12,798 nucleotides of DNA, taken from the NCBI GenBank assembly GCA_050010115.1, contig JBEKLQ010000118.1, positions 1-12,798 on the forward strand, read 5' to 3'. Positions 1 through 6,960 of the stretch are shown here, in pieces; the first letter of the stretch is position 1; each line of letters begins with the position of its first letter. Under the pieces are notes generated by a model, which searched no databases, was not told where the DNA came from, and saw only the letters and a list, made by a program, of their open reading frames with translations. Position numbers and translations under genes: made by a program. Source of the DNA: JAKACA01 sp050010115 (GTDB lineage Bacteria; Actinomycetota; Acidimicrobiia; Acidimicrobiales; Bog-793).

Positions 1-25
1 TGGCTCTTCTGACGCATCCGTGGGT
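1..25 (+). repeat. Left terminal inverted repeat of the ISL3 element
   Basis: This starts TGGCTCTTCTGACGCATCCG. Aligned with the reverse complement of 1979-2003 it matches at 22 of 25 positions; the mismatches are at left positions 8, 14 and 16. It sits at the extreme edge of the window, 91 bp before the transposase start codon. Confidence 0.85.
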
Positions 26-115
26 TCCCTGACCAGCTGAGAAGCGAGCAACGCCGCCTCCTGCCTAGGTTTTCGGACTGTCAAAGGTTCGAGAAACAGA
101 GCGAGGAGAACGGCA

Positions 116-1363
116 TTGCTCGTTGCCAACGTATGGCGTCGCGTCCTCGGTGTCGACAAGGCGACGGTGATCGAGTCGGTGACCCTCGACGAGGCGTCGG
201 ACGCGGTCGTGGTGCATGTCCGTCCGAGGCGTTCGACCAAGCGGCGCTGCGGGCGCTGCGGGCTGAGAGCCCCCGGCTACGACCAGGGCGAGGGACGGCG
301 CCGTTGGCGCTGTCTTGATCTCGGATCAGTGATGGCGTTCCTCGAGTCGGACTCGCCGAGGGTGAACTGTCCCACCCATGGACCGACGGTCGCCCAGGTC
401 CCCTGGGCGCGCCATGCCGCCGGGCACACGCACAGCTTCGACGACCAGGTCGCTTGGCTCGTGACCCATACCTCGAAGTCGGCGGTGTGCGAGCTCATGC
501 GCATCGCCTGGCGCACCGTCGGTGCCATCGTCGCCCGCGTCGTGGCTGATGGACGAGCCAGAAAGGATCCCTTCGAGGGTCTCGTGCGCATCGGGCTCGA
601 CGAGATGAGCTACAAGCGCGGCCACCGCTACCTCCTCGTCGCCGTCGATCACGACTCCGGGCGCCTCATCTGGGCGGCAGCCGGCCGTGACAAGAAGACC
701 CTGCGGGAGTTCTTCGACCTCCTCGGCCCTGAGCGCTCTGCGGCCATCCGCCTCGTCTCTGCCGACGCGGCGGAGTGGATCGGGAGCGTCGTCGCTGAGC
801 GCTGCGAGAACGCCACGCTGTGTATTGACGCGTTTCACGTCGTGCAATGGGCGACCGAGGCGCTCGACAAGGTACGGCGCGACGTCTGGAACACCGCCCG
901 CAGGGCCGGCATGAACGAGCACGCCCGCGAGCTCAAGGGCTGTCGCTATGCGCTCTGGAAGAACCCGGAGGACCTGACGGCCCGCCAGGCGGCCAAGCTC
1001 GCCTTCATCGCCAGGGTGAACTCGCCGCTGTACCGGGCCTACCTCATGAAGGAGCAGCTTCGACTGGCCATACGCACAAAGGGCGTCATCTCTCTCACGA
1101 TGCTGGACGACTGGCTCGCCTGGGCACAGCGGTGCCGCATCTCCGCCTTTGTCGAGCTCGGGCGAAAGATCAAGAAGAACCTGCCCGGCATCGAGGCGGC
1201 CATGCTGAACAAGCTCTCGAATGCCATCGTCGAGTCGACCAACACCAAGCTTCGGGTGCTCACCCGCATGGCCTACGGCTTCAAAGAGCCCGAGCACCTC
1301 ATCGCCCTCGCGCTCTTGGACCGGGGCGGCTACTGCCCGCCGCTTCCCGGGCGCACCAGCTGA
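116..1363 (+). CDS. ISL3-family transposase
   Basis: This is the DDE transposase that mobilises the surrounding element. The N-terminal zinc-binding domain (zf-ISL3 type) shows C45, C48, C85 and H88. A helix-turn-helix-like segment follows at about 105-145. The DDE_Tnp_ISL3 catalytic domain runs from about 155 to 400. D162 in GLDEMSYKRGHRYL, D217 in SADAAEW and E373 in IVESTNTKLR are the likely acidic triad, and D238 in CIDAFHVVQW is the conserved ISL3 aspartate-histidine region. The length of 415 aa is normal for the family and the frame is intact, so the protein is probably functional. The start is TTG at 116, preceded by a GAGGAG Shine-Dalgarno about 8 nt upstream. The ATG at 133 is in another frame. 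Confidence 0.95.
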   Translation: MLVANVWRRVLGVDKATVIESVTLDEASDAVVVHVRPRRSTKRRCGRCGLRAPGYDQGEGRRRWRCLDLGSVMAFLESDSPRVNCPTHGPTVAQVPWARHAAGHTHSFDDQVAWLVTHTSKSAVCELMRIAWRTVGAIVARVVADGRARKDPFEGLVRIGLDEMSYKRGHRYLLVAVDHDSGRLIWAAAGRDKKTLREFFDLLGPERSAAIRLVSADAAEWIGSVVAERCENATLCIDAFHVVQWATEALDKVRRDVWNTARRAGMNEHARELKGCRYALWKNPEDLTARQAAKLAFIARVNSPLYRAYLMKEQLRLAIRTKGVISLTMLDDWLAWAQRCRISAFVELGRKIKKNLPGIEAAMLNKLSNAIVESTNTKLRVLTRMAYGFKEPEHLIALALLDRGGYCPPLPGRTS

Positions 1364-1371
1364 GCGACGGC

Positions 1372-1914
1372 TTAGACGACGAGCAGCCCGAAAGGTGTGC
1401 GGGCGACGCCCGCCCCGATAGCGGCGGCCTGGCGCACGGCCGCCTCGATCAGTGCGGGGCAGTCGTCGCGATACAGGTCGAGGAAAGCGACAGCAGCGAG
1501 CGAGCGCGAAAGCACACAGTCGTGACGCAGCCGTGCGACGGCGCGGGCGAGCCGCGCCCGCTCGCTTGGTGTATCGAAGCGATCCCGCACCTTCCGAACG
1601 ATGTCGTCGACGCCCTGCTCGTCGTCTGCCGCGTAGGCTGCCAGCAGGTGGGCGATCTCTGGGTCGACGAGCACCGGCAGGCGGACCGTGAGCTCGGAGA
1701 GGTCCCGCGGGAGCGCCATGAGCTCATCGACGTAGTAGGCGAGTTCTCCACGAACCCGAATGGCGCGGAGCAATGGAGTTGCGCGGCGGACCTCGCCGGC
1801 GATGAAAGCTCGCTCTACCACGTCGACTGAGGGACCTCGCGGGGAGTCACAGCAGTGCTTCGCCTTCAATCCGCTTCCGCATCGGCATCGCGTGTTACGG
1901 CCCTGCCTGCTCAT
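1372..1914 (-). CDS. SEC-C zinc-motif passenger protein of the IS
   Basis: This 180-aa protein has an N-terminal SEC-C motif (C10, C12, G13, S14, G15 to C21-C22; family pattern CxCGSGxKxKxC[CH]), a small zinc-binding module also found at the C-terminus of SecA and in many unrelated proteins. The rest is predicted alpha-helical and acidic, with no domain I recognise: roughly 30-110 contains ERAFIAGEVRRATPLLRAI and the C-terminus is alanine-rich. The ATG start is preceded by GGAGGTGACCG, an excellent ribosome binding site. The gene lies wholly between the IS terminal repeats and converges on the transposase with an 8-bp gap, so it is a passenger gene. Any role in transposition, target choice or host fitness is unknown. 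It should not be called SecA. Confidence 0.85.
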   Translation of the reverse strand: MSRQGRNTRCRCGSGLKAKHCCDSPRGPSVDVVERAFIAGEVRRATPLLRAIRVRGELAYYVDELMALPRDLSELTVRLPVLVDPEIAHLLAAYAADDEQGVDDIVRKVRDRFDTPSERARLARAVARLRHDCVLSRSLAAVAFLDLYRDDCPALIEAAVRQAAAIGAGVARTPFGLLVV

Positions 1915-1978
1915 CGGTCACCTCCGCTCCGCGTCACTGGCGCATCTTGGCCGAGCCAGTCTGTGAAGCGGTGGATGC

Positions 1979-2003
1979 ACCCACGGAAGAGTCAGGAGAG
2001 CCA
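1979..2003 (-). repeat. Right terminal inverted repeat of the ISL3 element
   Basis: Read on +, the repeat contains CCCACGGAAGAGTCAGGAGA followed by GCCA. It is the inverted partner of 1-25 (22/25 matches). It lies 65 bp beyond the passenger-gene start codon, so that gene's promoter must lie within this right end or come from outside the IS. Confidence 0.85.
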
Positions 2004-2146
2004 TTAAACTTATGTACCCCCACTCGCTAGAGTCTCACCCAACAATCTGGAGTGGCGTACTGGGAGGAAGAGCGTCGTGCCGAGGCAAAAGTAAAGAAAG
2101 ATCCGTCGATCTGCGTTCTCCATACTCGTGACGAAGCTGGCGTTAG

Positions 2147-2980
2147 GTGCCGACAATCTGGCGCTGCGATGCTTTGCAGGTGCGCACGGAACCGGATGAC
2201 CCAACTGGCCTATTGACAGAGGTCGAGCGTTCGACCAGCCGCATCCTCGAGACGATTCGCCTCCTTGACGAGGGCATCGACGGCCCGAGCCTGCTGCCGG
2301 GATGGTCCCGCCGGATGATCGTCGCTCATCTCGCGTACGTCGCCAGCGCGTACCTGCGTGTCACCGACGAGGCTCTCGCGCACGGTCGCGCCGAGACCTA
2401 CGTCAGTGGCTCGCGTGAGCGGGCCGACTCGCTCCACAGCCTTGATTCGTTGAGCGCGGGCGAGACCGCCCGAGCGTTTGAGGAGACGGGCGATGCGTTG
2501 CAGTCGCGCTGGGAGGAATTGACCACCCAGGACTGGGCCGTCGAATACGAGGAAAGCAGGCTCGGGCTGATCGCCCTCTCCCGTCTCATCGCGCTCCGGC
2601 TGACAGAGCTCGAGGTCCATCATGGTGATCTCGGACTCGGCTACGGACCACGTACTTGGTCGGACGTGTTCGTCACCTGCTGCCTGCCGCTGCGCATCGC
2701 GTGGCTCGAACAGCATCACCGAAAGAGGACGGATGCCCACTTGTCTGTAGAGGGTCGATGGCTACTGCGGAGTGGCAGCCGTGCATGGCTGGTCGTCGCA
2801 ACAGACCGTGGCGCCACTGCGGAAGTCGTACCGTCGAACGCGCAGGCCGAGGCCACCATCGACGGGGAAGAGCGGGATCTTCTCGCCTTCCTGTTGGGAC
2901 GCGAGCCAGGTGCTGCCCTTCGTTTGTCTGGCGACCTTTCGCTGTGCGGGTCCTTCAAGGCGGCATTTCCTGGTCCGTAA
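2147..2980 (+). CDS. Mycothiol-dependent maleylpyruvate isomerase family protein
   Basis: The protein belongs to the MDMPI/DinB-like metalloenzyme family. Members use mycothiol, the actinobacterial thiol, in cis-trans isomerisation or thiol-transfer reactions. The N-terminal four-helix bundle carries SLLPGWSRRMIVAHLAYVA with H61, and a second signature, LTELEVHHGDLGLGY, supplies E154 and H158. This H...ExxxH arrangement is the metal-binding triad of the family. The C-terminal part from about residue 200 matches the smaller MDMPI C-terminal domain (ATIDGEERDLLAFLLGR). The length of 277 aa is typical. The start is uncertain: GTG at 2147 has no clear ribosome binding site, and an in-frame GTG at 2180 starts closer to where homologues usually begin. 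The IS right end lies 144 bp upstream, so the promoter may have been altered. The substrate cannot be told from sequence. Confidence 0.85.
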   Translation: MPTIWRCDALQVRTEPDDPTGLLTEVERSTSRILETIRLLDEGIDGPSLLPGWSRRMIVAHLAYVASAYLRVTDEALAHGRAETYVSGSRERADSLHSLDSLSAGETARAFEETGDALQSRWEELTTQDWAVEYEESRLGLIALSRLIALRLTELEVHHGDLGLGYGPRTWSDVFVTCCLPLRIAWLEQHHRKRTDAHLSVEGRWLLRSGSRAWLVVATDRGATAEVVPSNAQAEATIDGEERDLLAFLLGREPGAALRLSGDLSLCGSFKAAFPGP

Positions 2981-3047
2981 CCGTCGCTATGGCGCGACCG
3001 CTTCGCCAGACCGGCCGGTATTCGGGGCGACGCTCTGTCCGGCTCAC

Positions 3048-4292
3048 TCACGATCCGGACGCGGCTGACCTGACGTTCCGCACCGGCACTAGCGCTAAGA
3101 GTCGATGACGATGCTCAATGCCTTCGTCGCCGTGCGCCCGTCGGAATCGGTCACTTCCACGGTGAACTTGTAAGTGCCTGCGGCGGTGGGCGTCCCGCTC
3201 CATGTGCCGGAGGGCGAGAAGGTGAGGCCTGGACGCTTCGTGCCAGAGAACACGCGACCAGGTGTACGGAGACGACCCCCCGGACGCCTTGACAGTCGCG
3301 GAGTACGCCCTCCCCTTTACTGCTGCCGGGAGCGATGTTGTCGTGACCGTGACAGGAGTCGCGACGACGATGGTGAACTCCTTCGTCGCCGTCCCGCCAG
3401 CCGAGTCCTTGACCTCGAGCCTGAAGCCGTATTTCCCGGCTGTTTTGGGTGTCCCGCTCCATACGCCGGCCGTCGAGAGGCTGAGGCCGGGGGGCAAAGT
3501 TCCAGAGAGTCGCGACCACGTATACGGCGACGTCCCACCCGAGGCCGACATCTTTGCTGAGTACGCTTTTCCGGTAGTACCTTGAGGCAGTGAGGTCGTA
3601 GTCACCGTCAGGGGAGCCACGACGCTCTGCGTCTCGTAGTAGAGGTCACTGTTCGCAGTGGTCAGCCGACCCGCGAACACTCCGTTGCCAGACTTGTCGA
3701 TCGCGGCACCCGAGAAATCCGTCACGGGTGGGTTAGGATTACCCCACCAGGGGTAGGTGGCCGCCAGCGTCGAGAGTGGGTGCGTGACGATGTCGCCGTC
3801 CGTGATGCGCAGACCAGCACCGTCTGATCGACGATCCGGCCGCCACTGCTGGGGTCGGAGGGAATCTTGCGCCGTTGTCGAGAGGACAGTGCCGCCGACG
3901 AGGGCCGTGCTGTTCCCGGCTCCCAAGGCAAGTCCGTACGCCGGTTGAGACACGGTAAAACCGACCGCGTCAACGCCTGACTCCGTCCCGTCGAAGAGCC
4001 CAGAGAACGCCGCAAGCGGAGTCGGCGCACCGAGCGCCGTTGCGGCCGGCGTGGCGACATCAATGGCAGTCGCCAACGAGTAGGAGTAGCCGCCTGTATA
4101 GGACATGCCAAGGGCGACAACTGCAAGCGTGCCGTCAGTCCCGGCTGCCACCGTCGTGTAGGCGTACGCCGTGTAGACGTCAGAGCTGAGCGAATCGATC
4201 TGCGTGGCGCTCGAGAACGGTTGGCCCGCATGGCGAATCGCGGCGTAGGTCGCGTCAGGGCTGCCGCTGTCGCTCCAGTCTTCCCAGACCAC
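3048..4292 (-). CDS. Readable fragment: propeller C-terminal half plus He_PIG repeats
   Basis: This is the longest single open frame of the broken exported-protein gene (414 codons if begun at the internal ATG). Residues from about 230 hold two putative Ig (He_PIG) repeats. The first runs VTTTSLPQGTTGKAYSAKMS... through SGTLPPGLSLSTAGVWSGTPKTAGKY. The second begins VTTTSLPAAVKGRAYSATVK. The second repeat leaves the homologous frame after YTWSRV at about 3252, so the last roughly 70 residues are out-of-frame, arginine- and histidine-rich and not genuine. Such repeats usually extend surface or secreted proteins of Gram-positive bacteria. The first M is an internal residue: the coding similarity continues upstream in another frame. 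Confidence 0.6.
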   Translation of the reverse strand: MVWEDWSDSGSPDATYAAIRHAGQPFSSATQIDSLSSDVYTAYAYTTVAAGTDGTLAVVALGMSYTGGYSYSLATAIDVATPAATALGAPTPLAAFSGLFDGTESGVDAVGFTVSQPAYGLALGAGNSTALVGGTVLSTTAQDSLRPQQWRPDRRSDGAGLRITDGDIVTHPLSTLAATYPWWGNPNPPVTDFSGAAIDKSGNGVFAGRLTTANSDLYYETQSVVAPLTVTTTSLPQGTTGKAYSAKMSASGGTSPYTWSRLSGTLPPGLSLSTAGVWSGTPKTAGKYGFRLEVKDSAGGTATKEFTIVVATPVTVTTTSLPAAVKGRAYSATVKASGGSSPYTWSRVLWHEASRPHLLALRHMERDAHRRRHLQVHRGSDRFRRAHGDEGIEHRHRLLALVPVRNVRSAASGS

Positions 4293-5085
4293 GATCGCGG
4301 GCCGTTCGGAGCGAAGGCCATCTTCATGGCGACCGCGTCATTATTCGATCCGGCCATCTCGCTGGCGGTTCCCCATGTGCCGGTTGTCGAGCGTGTATCC
4401 GTCCAGATCTGCGACTCGGACTCCTCGTCGAGATAAATGATCACCGTCATCGCCGCCGAACCGTCCGGATCGAGAACAACGTCGGCAGCGCCGGCGACCT
4501 GCCCGGTTACAGGAGTGACGGGTGAGCCCTTCGCAGCGATCACGCCCTTGCTGTTGATCGTCCAGTCGAGCAACGTGCCGCCGGCGGAGGTTAGGACCTC
4601 CGAGGGTTGCGCGGATACTGAGGAGATCCCGTCGCTGACGAACGTTGCCGGCCCGAACGTCCCGTTGGCGAAGTATTCGGCCATGCATGAGTACGTGTCG
4701 AACTCGCCGACCGAGTACCAAACGACGATGGCGTTCCCGTTAGAGATGACCGAGACTGGACCTGGGTTTCCGTAGTTCGTACAGCTAGGCCCGTCGTCGG
4801 GCACCTCGACGGCCTGCCCAAGGTTCCGGCGGCGGAGACCGGGACGATCTCTGGATAGCTGGAGTTCGTCAAGTACAGGAGGGACCCGCCAAGTGGGTCT
4901 GCGTAAGCGGCGGCTTCCCCGGACGAGGCCAGCGTTTTCAGGGCGCCCCATGTCGGGGCTGGCGGGGTGGCGCCAGCGCCTCTAGGGGCCCAAGAGCCAC
5001 CAGGCTGCAGGCGAGCGTGACAACCACCAAGCCGCTTTGCTAGCCGAGCCAAGACCACGTCTTCGTCTTCTTTGGCACGAAACAC
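3095..5085 (-). pseudogene. Frameshifted exported protein with He_PIG Ig-like repeats (whole locus)
   Basis: A continuous protein can be followed on - from about 5085 to a TAG stop at 3095-3097, but only by changing frame several times. A signal-peptide-like stretch (LVVVTLACSLVALGPLEALA, 4979-5038) is in one frame. Its downstream continuation (TPPAPTWGALKTLASSGEAA) is in a second, with a switch near 4985. Single-base shifts follow near 4822 (in a G run), near 4298 (GGCCCGCGATCGTGG, one base short) and near 3252. After the last shift the true C-terminus reads GTWSGTPTAAGTYKFTVEV and ends ATKALSIVIDS. The N-terminal part has recurring NAIVVW / AIVVWED strands like a beta-propeller. The C-terminal part has two He_PIG repeats. 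This is either a decayed gene or a gene with sequencing errors in homopolymers. The initiation codon is not certain. Confidence 0.7.
4299..4822 (-). pseudogene. Readable fragment: N-terminal propeller-like segment
   Basis: In this stretch the genuine frame reads from QAVEVPDDGPSCTNYGNPGP to AVAMKMAFAPNGP, with strand-like repeats such as SNGNAIVVWYSVGEF and DPDGSAAMTVIIYLDEESE. It joins the next fragment if one base is restored near 4298 (APNGP + AIVVWEDWSDSG). It joins the upstream fragment (PEIVPVSAAGTLG + QAVEVPDD) if one G is restored in the run near 4822. The repeated alternation of NG, aliphatic and VVW resembles blades of secreted beta-propellers. I recognise no catalytic residues. Confidence 0.55.
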
Positions 5086-5238
5086 CTCTCCACTGTGACC
5101 ACGCCAACAAGCGGATCAGCCAACCCCGACGCTGCCTGGCACAGCGTATCTCAGCTATCCACAGCCGACTCTTGCGAAGATCACGTAGCGACATAATGAC
5201 GCCCGATGTCATTGTCGGAAGATGGTGGGATTGCGCCA

Positions 5239-5258
5239 TATTCGGCGTTATGCGAATA
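5239..5258. repeat. Perfect 6-bp inverted repeat within a palindromic cluster
   Basis: TATTCG (5239-5244) and CGAATA (5253-5258) are separated by the 8-base loop GCGTTATG. A second overlapping pair, CGCC (5234-5237) and GGCG (5244-5247), surrounds the left arm. Alternating self-complementary blocks of this kind occur at ends of some tyrosine-recombinase elements, but I cannot identify one here. Confidence 0.4.
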
Positions 5259-5609
5259 GCCATGGTCCTACCCAGCTGCAGCCGCCGCGGTCCTTGCTCG
5301 TGCAGCGCATCCGCCGAGTTCTCAAGGCGGCCGAGCGCGAAGCAGTTGCTCGTCAGCGTGCTTGGTCAGGGCGGCTCAGCACTGGCGTCTGGAGGCCCGT
5401 GTCAGCGAGAGCTTCGCCACTCAACGTGGCCTCGCGGAGGAACCCCGTTGCACCACATCTGCACCACGAACGTCGGTGGCAGAGGGTCCTCGACGGTCAC
5501 GAAGGGTCAAGTACAAAGGCCGATGACCTGCACTGTTGGCAAAGCGGCCAGGTGGCGGCCGTTGGCCGCGCAGCACTGATAATCCGGAGGTCAGAGATTC
5601 ACGTCACCG

Positions 5610-5625
5610 TGGCGACCAGTCGCCA
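5610..5625. promoter_or_regulatory. vapB: 16-bp palindrome upstream of vapBC (candidate operator)
   Basis: TGGCGAC-CA-GTCGCCA has perfect 7-bp arms with a 2-bp spacer, 31 bp before the first possible antitoxin start at 5657. Ribbon-helix-helix antitoxins bind such palindromes to repress their own operon. Binding here is inferred from position and symmetry only. Confidence 0.4.
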
Positions 5626-5640
5626 TCCCCCCGGTCCTTG

Positions 5641-5676
5641 CTATCAGAGTGATGAGATGATAGCATCAACTGTCAT
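5641..5676. promoter_or_regulatory. vapB: Overlapping inverted repeats at the vapB start (candidate operator)
   Basis: CTATCA (5641-5646) and TGATAG (5658-5663) form a perfect inverted repeat with an 11-bp spacer. ATGATAG (5657-5663) and CTGTCAT (5670-5676) form a second one with a single mismatch. They cover both candidate antitoxin start codons, as expected for an autoregulated toxin-antitoxin operator. Confidence 0.45.
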
Positions 5677-5971
5677 GAAGCAGCTACTCCTCAGAGTGCC
5701 TGACGAGGTCCACCGTCGACTCACGGCGCGCGCAGCTCGAGACGGGCGGAGCGTGAACTCCGTGGCGACCGAAATACTCGATGCTGCAGCCGACGCCGAC
5801 GAGGGCGATCGCCGAGAGCGACTGCGGGCGCGGGCCGCGACGCTGGGAATCCTTCGGGCGACGCCAGCCAAGCCAGTGACCGCGGCGCGGCACCGGCGAG
5901 TCATAGCGTCGACGAGAGGCATCGGGCCCGTCCTCGATCAGTTACTTGCAGAAGAGCGCGAGCGAGGGTGA
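5675..5971 (+). CDS. vapB: VapB/FitA-type ribbon-helix-helix antitoxin
   Basis: This is the antitoxin of a type II toxin-antitoxin pair. The N-terminus, MKQLLLRVPDEVHRRLTARA followed by ARDGRSVNSVATEIL, is a FitA/VapB-like ribbon-helix-helix: a short beta strand that pairs in the dimer and contacts DNA, then two helices. The arginine-rich C-terminal tail to about residue 98 would wrap the toxin's active site. I start at the ATG at 5675 because the family begins with this strand. ATG 5657 adds MIASTV and is an alternative with a weak AGAG ribosome binding site. The stop overlaps the toxin start (GTGA, 4 nt), so the two are translationally coupled. Repression through the palindromes just upstream is likely. 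Confidence 0.85.
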   Translation: MKQLLLRVPDEVHRRLTARAARDGRSVNSVATEILDAAADADEGDRRERLRARAATLGILRATPAKPVTAARHRRVIASTRGIGPVLDQLLAEERERG

Positions 5972-6408
5972 TCGTCTACCTCGACTCCTCGGTGCTGGCC
6001 CGCGCCTACCTCGCTGACGAGAGCGGCCACGCTGACGCTGTGGCGATGCTTGAGGATCCCGACCTCGGCCTGATCACCGGCACATGGAGCCGCATCGAAG
6101 TCTCGGGCGAGCTGGTACGCGCAGCCCGAGCCGGCCGCGGTGACGAGAAGGGCCTCCTCTCCCTGCTCGACGCCGACCTTGCAACCGACGGTCCTGTCAC
6201 GGTGATTGCCGCTGACCGGGAGGAAGTCGAAGCCCAGGCTCTACAACTCGTCCGTGAGCACGCGATCCGCGCTTTGGATGCTTGGCACCTCGCCACGGCG
6301 AAGCTCGTCCTGCCCAGGCTCGTCGAGCCAGGCGAGGAGGTTGGCTTCGCCACGCGCGATCAGGCCCAATCCGTGGTGGCGTCGGCACTCGGTCTACAGG
6401 CCGTGTGA
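5968..6408 (+). CDS. vapC: VapC-type PIN-domain ribonuclease toxin
   Basis: This is the toxin of the pair: a Mg/Mn-dependent endoribonuclease, which in characterised VapC proteins cleaves tRNA or rRNA. All four PIN acidic residues are visible: D6 in MIVYLDSSVLARAYL, E44 in WSRIEVSGEL, D104 in ALDAWHLATA and D131 in GFATRDQAQSV. The full length of 146 aa and the intact residues suggest an active enzyme. It starts at a GTG overlapping the antitoxin stop by 4 nt. The gene ends 182 bp before the tRNA-Lys-derived att-like site, the end of a mobile island where such modules often lie. The RNA target cannot be predicted from sequence. Confidence 0.9.
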   Translation: MIVYLDSSVLARAYLADESGHADAVAMLEDPDLGLITGTWSRIEVSGELVRAARAGRGDEKGLLSLLDADLATDGPVTVIAADREEVEAQALQLVREHAIRALDAWHLATAKLVLPRLVEPGEEVGFATRDQAQSVVASALGLQAV

Positions 6409-6590
6409 CGACGCACGAACTCGTTCAGCAGTTCGCGCACGTGCCCACCCAACTTCCACCCAACAATCGACGGCCAGATGCGTCCTGGCTGGTCTCGACG
6501 CGTCCATTGACGATGGCCGGAGTGCCAGCTGAGCCCCGATTTTCTGGACCGATCCGGACACACTGGGACCGACCGGGACGCCCCCGCAGA
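6409..6590. other. Noncoding arm-like region left of att remnant 1
   Basis: Two direct copies of CCACCCAAC lie at 6445-6453 and 6456-6464 (11-bp period). The second runs into CCCAACAATC. Closer to the tRNA remnant are two imperfect copies of TGGGACCGACCGG-like sequence within about 6545-6580. Short direct repeats at such spacing resemble integrase arm-binding sites of attP, though this is inference. Confidence 0.4.
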
Positions 6591-6637
6591 AGCTCTTAAT
6601 CCCGAGGTGCAGGGTTCGAGACCCTGGCGGCTCACCA
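6591..6637 (+). repeat. tRNA-Lys(CTT) 3' half, att-site remnant 1
   Basis: From 6593 the sequence fits the second half of a tRNA exactly: anticodon loop CTCTTAA, 3' anticodon stem TCCCG, variable loop AGGTG, T arm CAGGG-TTCGAGA-CCCTG, acceptor strand GCGGCTC, then A and CCA. No 5' half exists upstream: the bases before the loop are not CGGGA and there is no D arm or complementary GAGCCGC at the right distance. Integrases that cross over in the anticodon loop leave exactly this footprint. A 27-bp core (6605-6631) is repeated identically at 11237-11263. Confidence 0.8.
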
Positions 6638-6960
6638 TAAGTCCTGGTCAACGGCTTGTCGAAGGCTCACCGGTTGACGCGCTCTTGTGACGTCCCAACA
6701 ATTTCCCTCACCGGGTGATCAGAGCTGTCCAAGCATCACCCACCTTGTGCCCTTCTCAGGAGCTGCCCGCTCGTCGTGCCTCCGCCTGGCACGAACGCCG
6801 CAGTGGGAGAGCGTCGGCAACGGGAAGACTGCAGGTCGTCGCGCTATGAAGGCGCCGCTTTTCTGATCGCCGTAATAGTGGAGCGCGAATTCGAGCGGAC
6901 TGCGAGGGTCCTGTCGCCGGGAACGGTGCGAGCCGGGCGGATACGAGCTGTGGCGGCTGA
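6638..6960. other. Noncoding stretch with a 7-bp inverted repeat
   Basis: No convincing gene is present. GGGTGAT (6713-6719) and ATCACCC (6735-6741) form a perfect inverted repeat with a 15-base spacer. A CCCAACAAT 9-mer lies at 6694-6702, like those left of both tRNA remnants. Short open frames on both strands show no family signature. The left part could be the inner end of the 6.6-11.3 kb island. The right part lies downstream of the propeller gene and shows no obvious U-tailed terminator. Confidence 0.4.

Larger units (their letters stand above)
1..2003 (+). mobile_element. ISL3-family insertion sequence with passenger gene
   Basis: The element is bounded by near-perfect terminal inverted repeats at 1-25 and 1979-2003. 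Inside it are a transposase gene on + and a convergent SEC-C protein gene on -, whose stop codons are only 8 bp apart. The outermost bases, TGGCTCTTCT, match the GGCTCTTC-type ends usual in the ISL3 family. At about 2.0 kb it is longer than a simple one-gene ISL3 element, and the passenger gene accounts for the extra length. The true boundary could be 2-2002 if the terminal T/A pair belongs to the target. The 8-bp target duplication expected for the family cannot be tested because the left flank lies outside the window; the right flank begins ATTAAACT. Confidence 0.88.
5086..5656. other. Noncoding stretch with palindromes
   Basis: This lies between the divergent broken surface-protein gene and the VapBC operon. 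The open frame running through it into the antitoxin gene has no recognisable protein signature before the antitoxin's start, and I treat it as noncoding. It holds a TATTCG/CGAATA palindrome at 5239-5258 and a 16-bp palindrome at 5610-5625. It may include the promoter of the upstream exported-protein gene (reading left) and that of vapBC (reading right), but I see no clear -35/-10 pairs. Confidence 0.5.

Noticed and set aside
326..1297. Long minus-strand open frame (323 codons) across the transposase gene
   Set aside because: It lies opposite the transposase, has no family signature and is a typical GC-rich shadow.
847..1830. Plus-strand open frame of 327 codons spanning the transposase end and the passenger gene
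   Set aside because: It is out of frame with the transposase and antisense to the SEC-C gene, which has a good motif and ribosome binding site.
2052..2216. 54-codon frame (GTG start, MAYWEEERRAEAKVKK...) just right of the IS
   Set aside because: It overlaps the start of the isomerase-family gene, has no ribosome binding site and no recognised family. It could be a remnant of a gene cut by the IS, but nothing supports this.
3810..3880. Possible further compensated frameshift within the propeller/He_PIG fragment (DSLRPQQWRPDRRSDGAG)
   Set aside because: The arginine-rich stretch is suspicious, but the frame is in register on both sides and I cannot show a shift.
5578..5618. tRNA-like string (ACTGATAATCCGGAGGTC ... 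GACCA)
   Set aside because: It has no T-arm pairing or TTCGA loop and no 5' half, and the GACCA end is explained by the 16-bp palindrome.
6531..6637. Possible complete tRNA using GAGCCCC at 6531 as the acceptor 5' strand
   Set aside because: At 107 nt it is too long for tRNA-Lys, has no D arm, and no 5' anticodon strand pairs with TCCCG.
6394..6651. Minus-strand open frame reading through att remnant 1 (GEPPGSRTLHLGIKS)
   Set aside because: This is the familiar translation artefact of an antisense tRNA 3' end. The same artefact appears at 11061-11267 (RQGLEPCTLGIKS).
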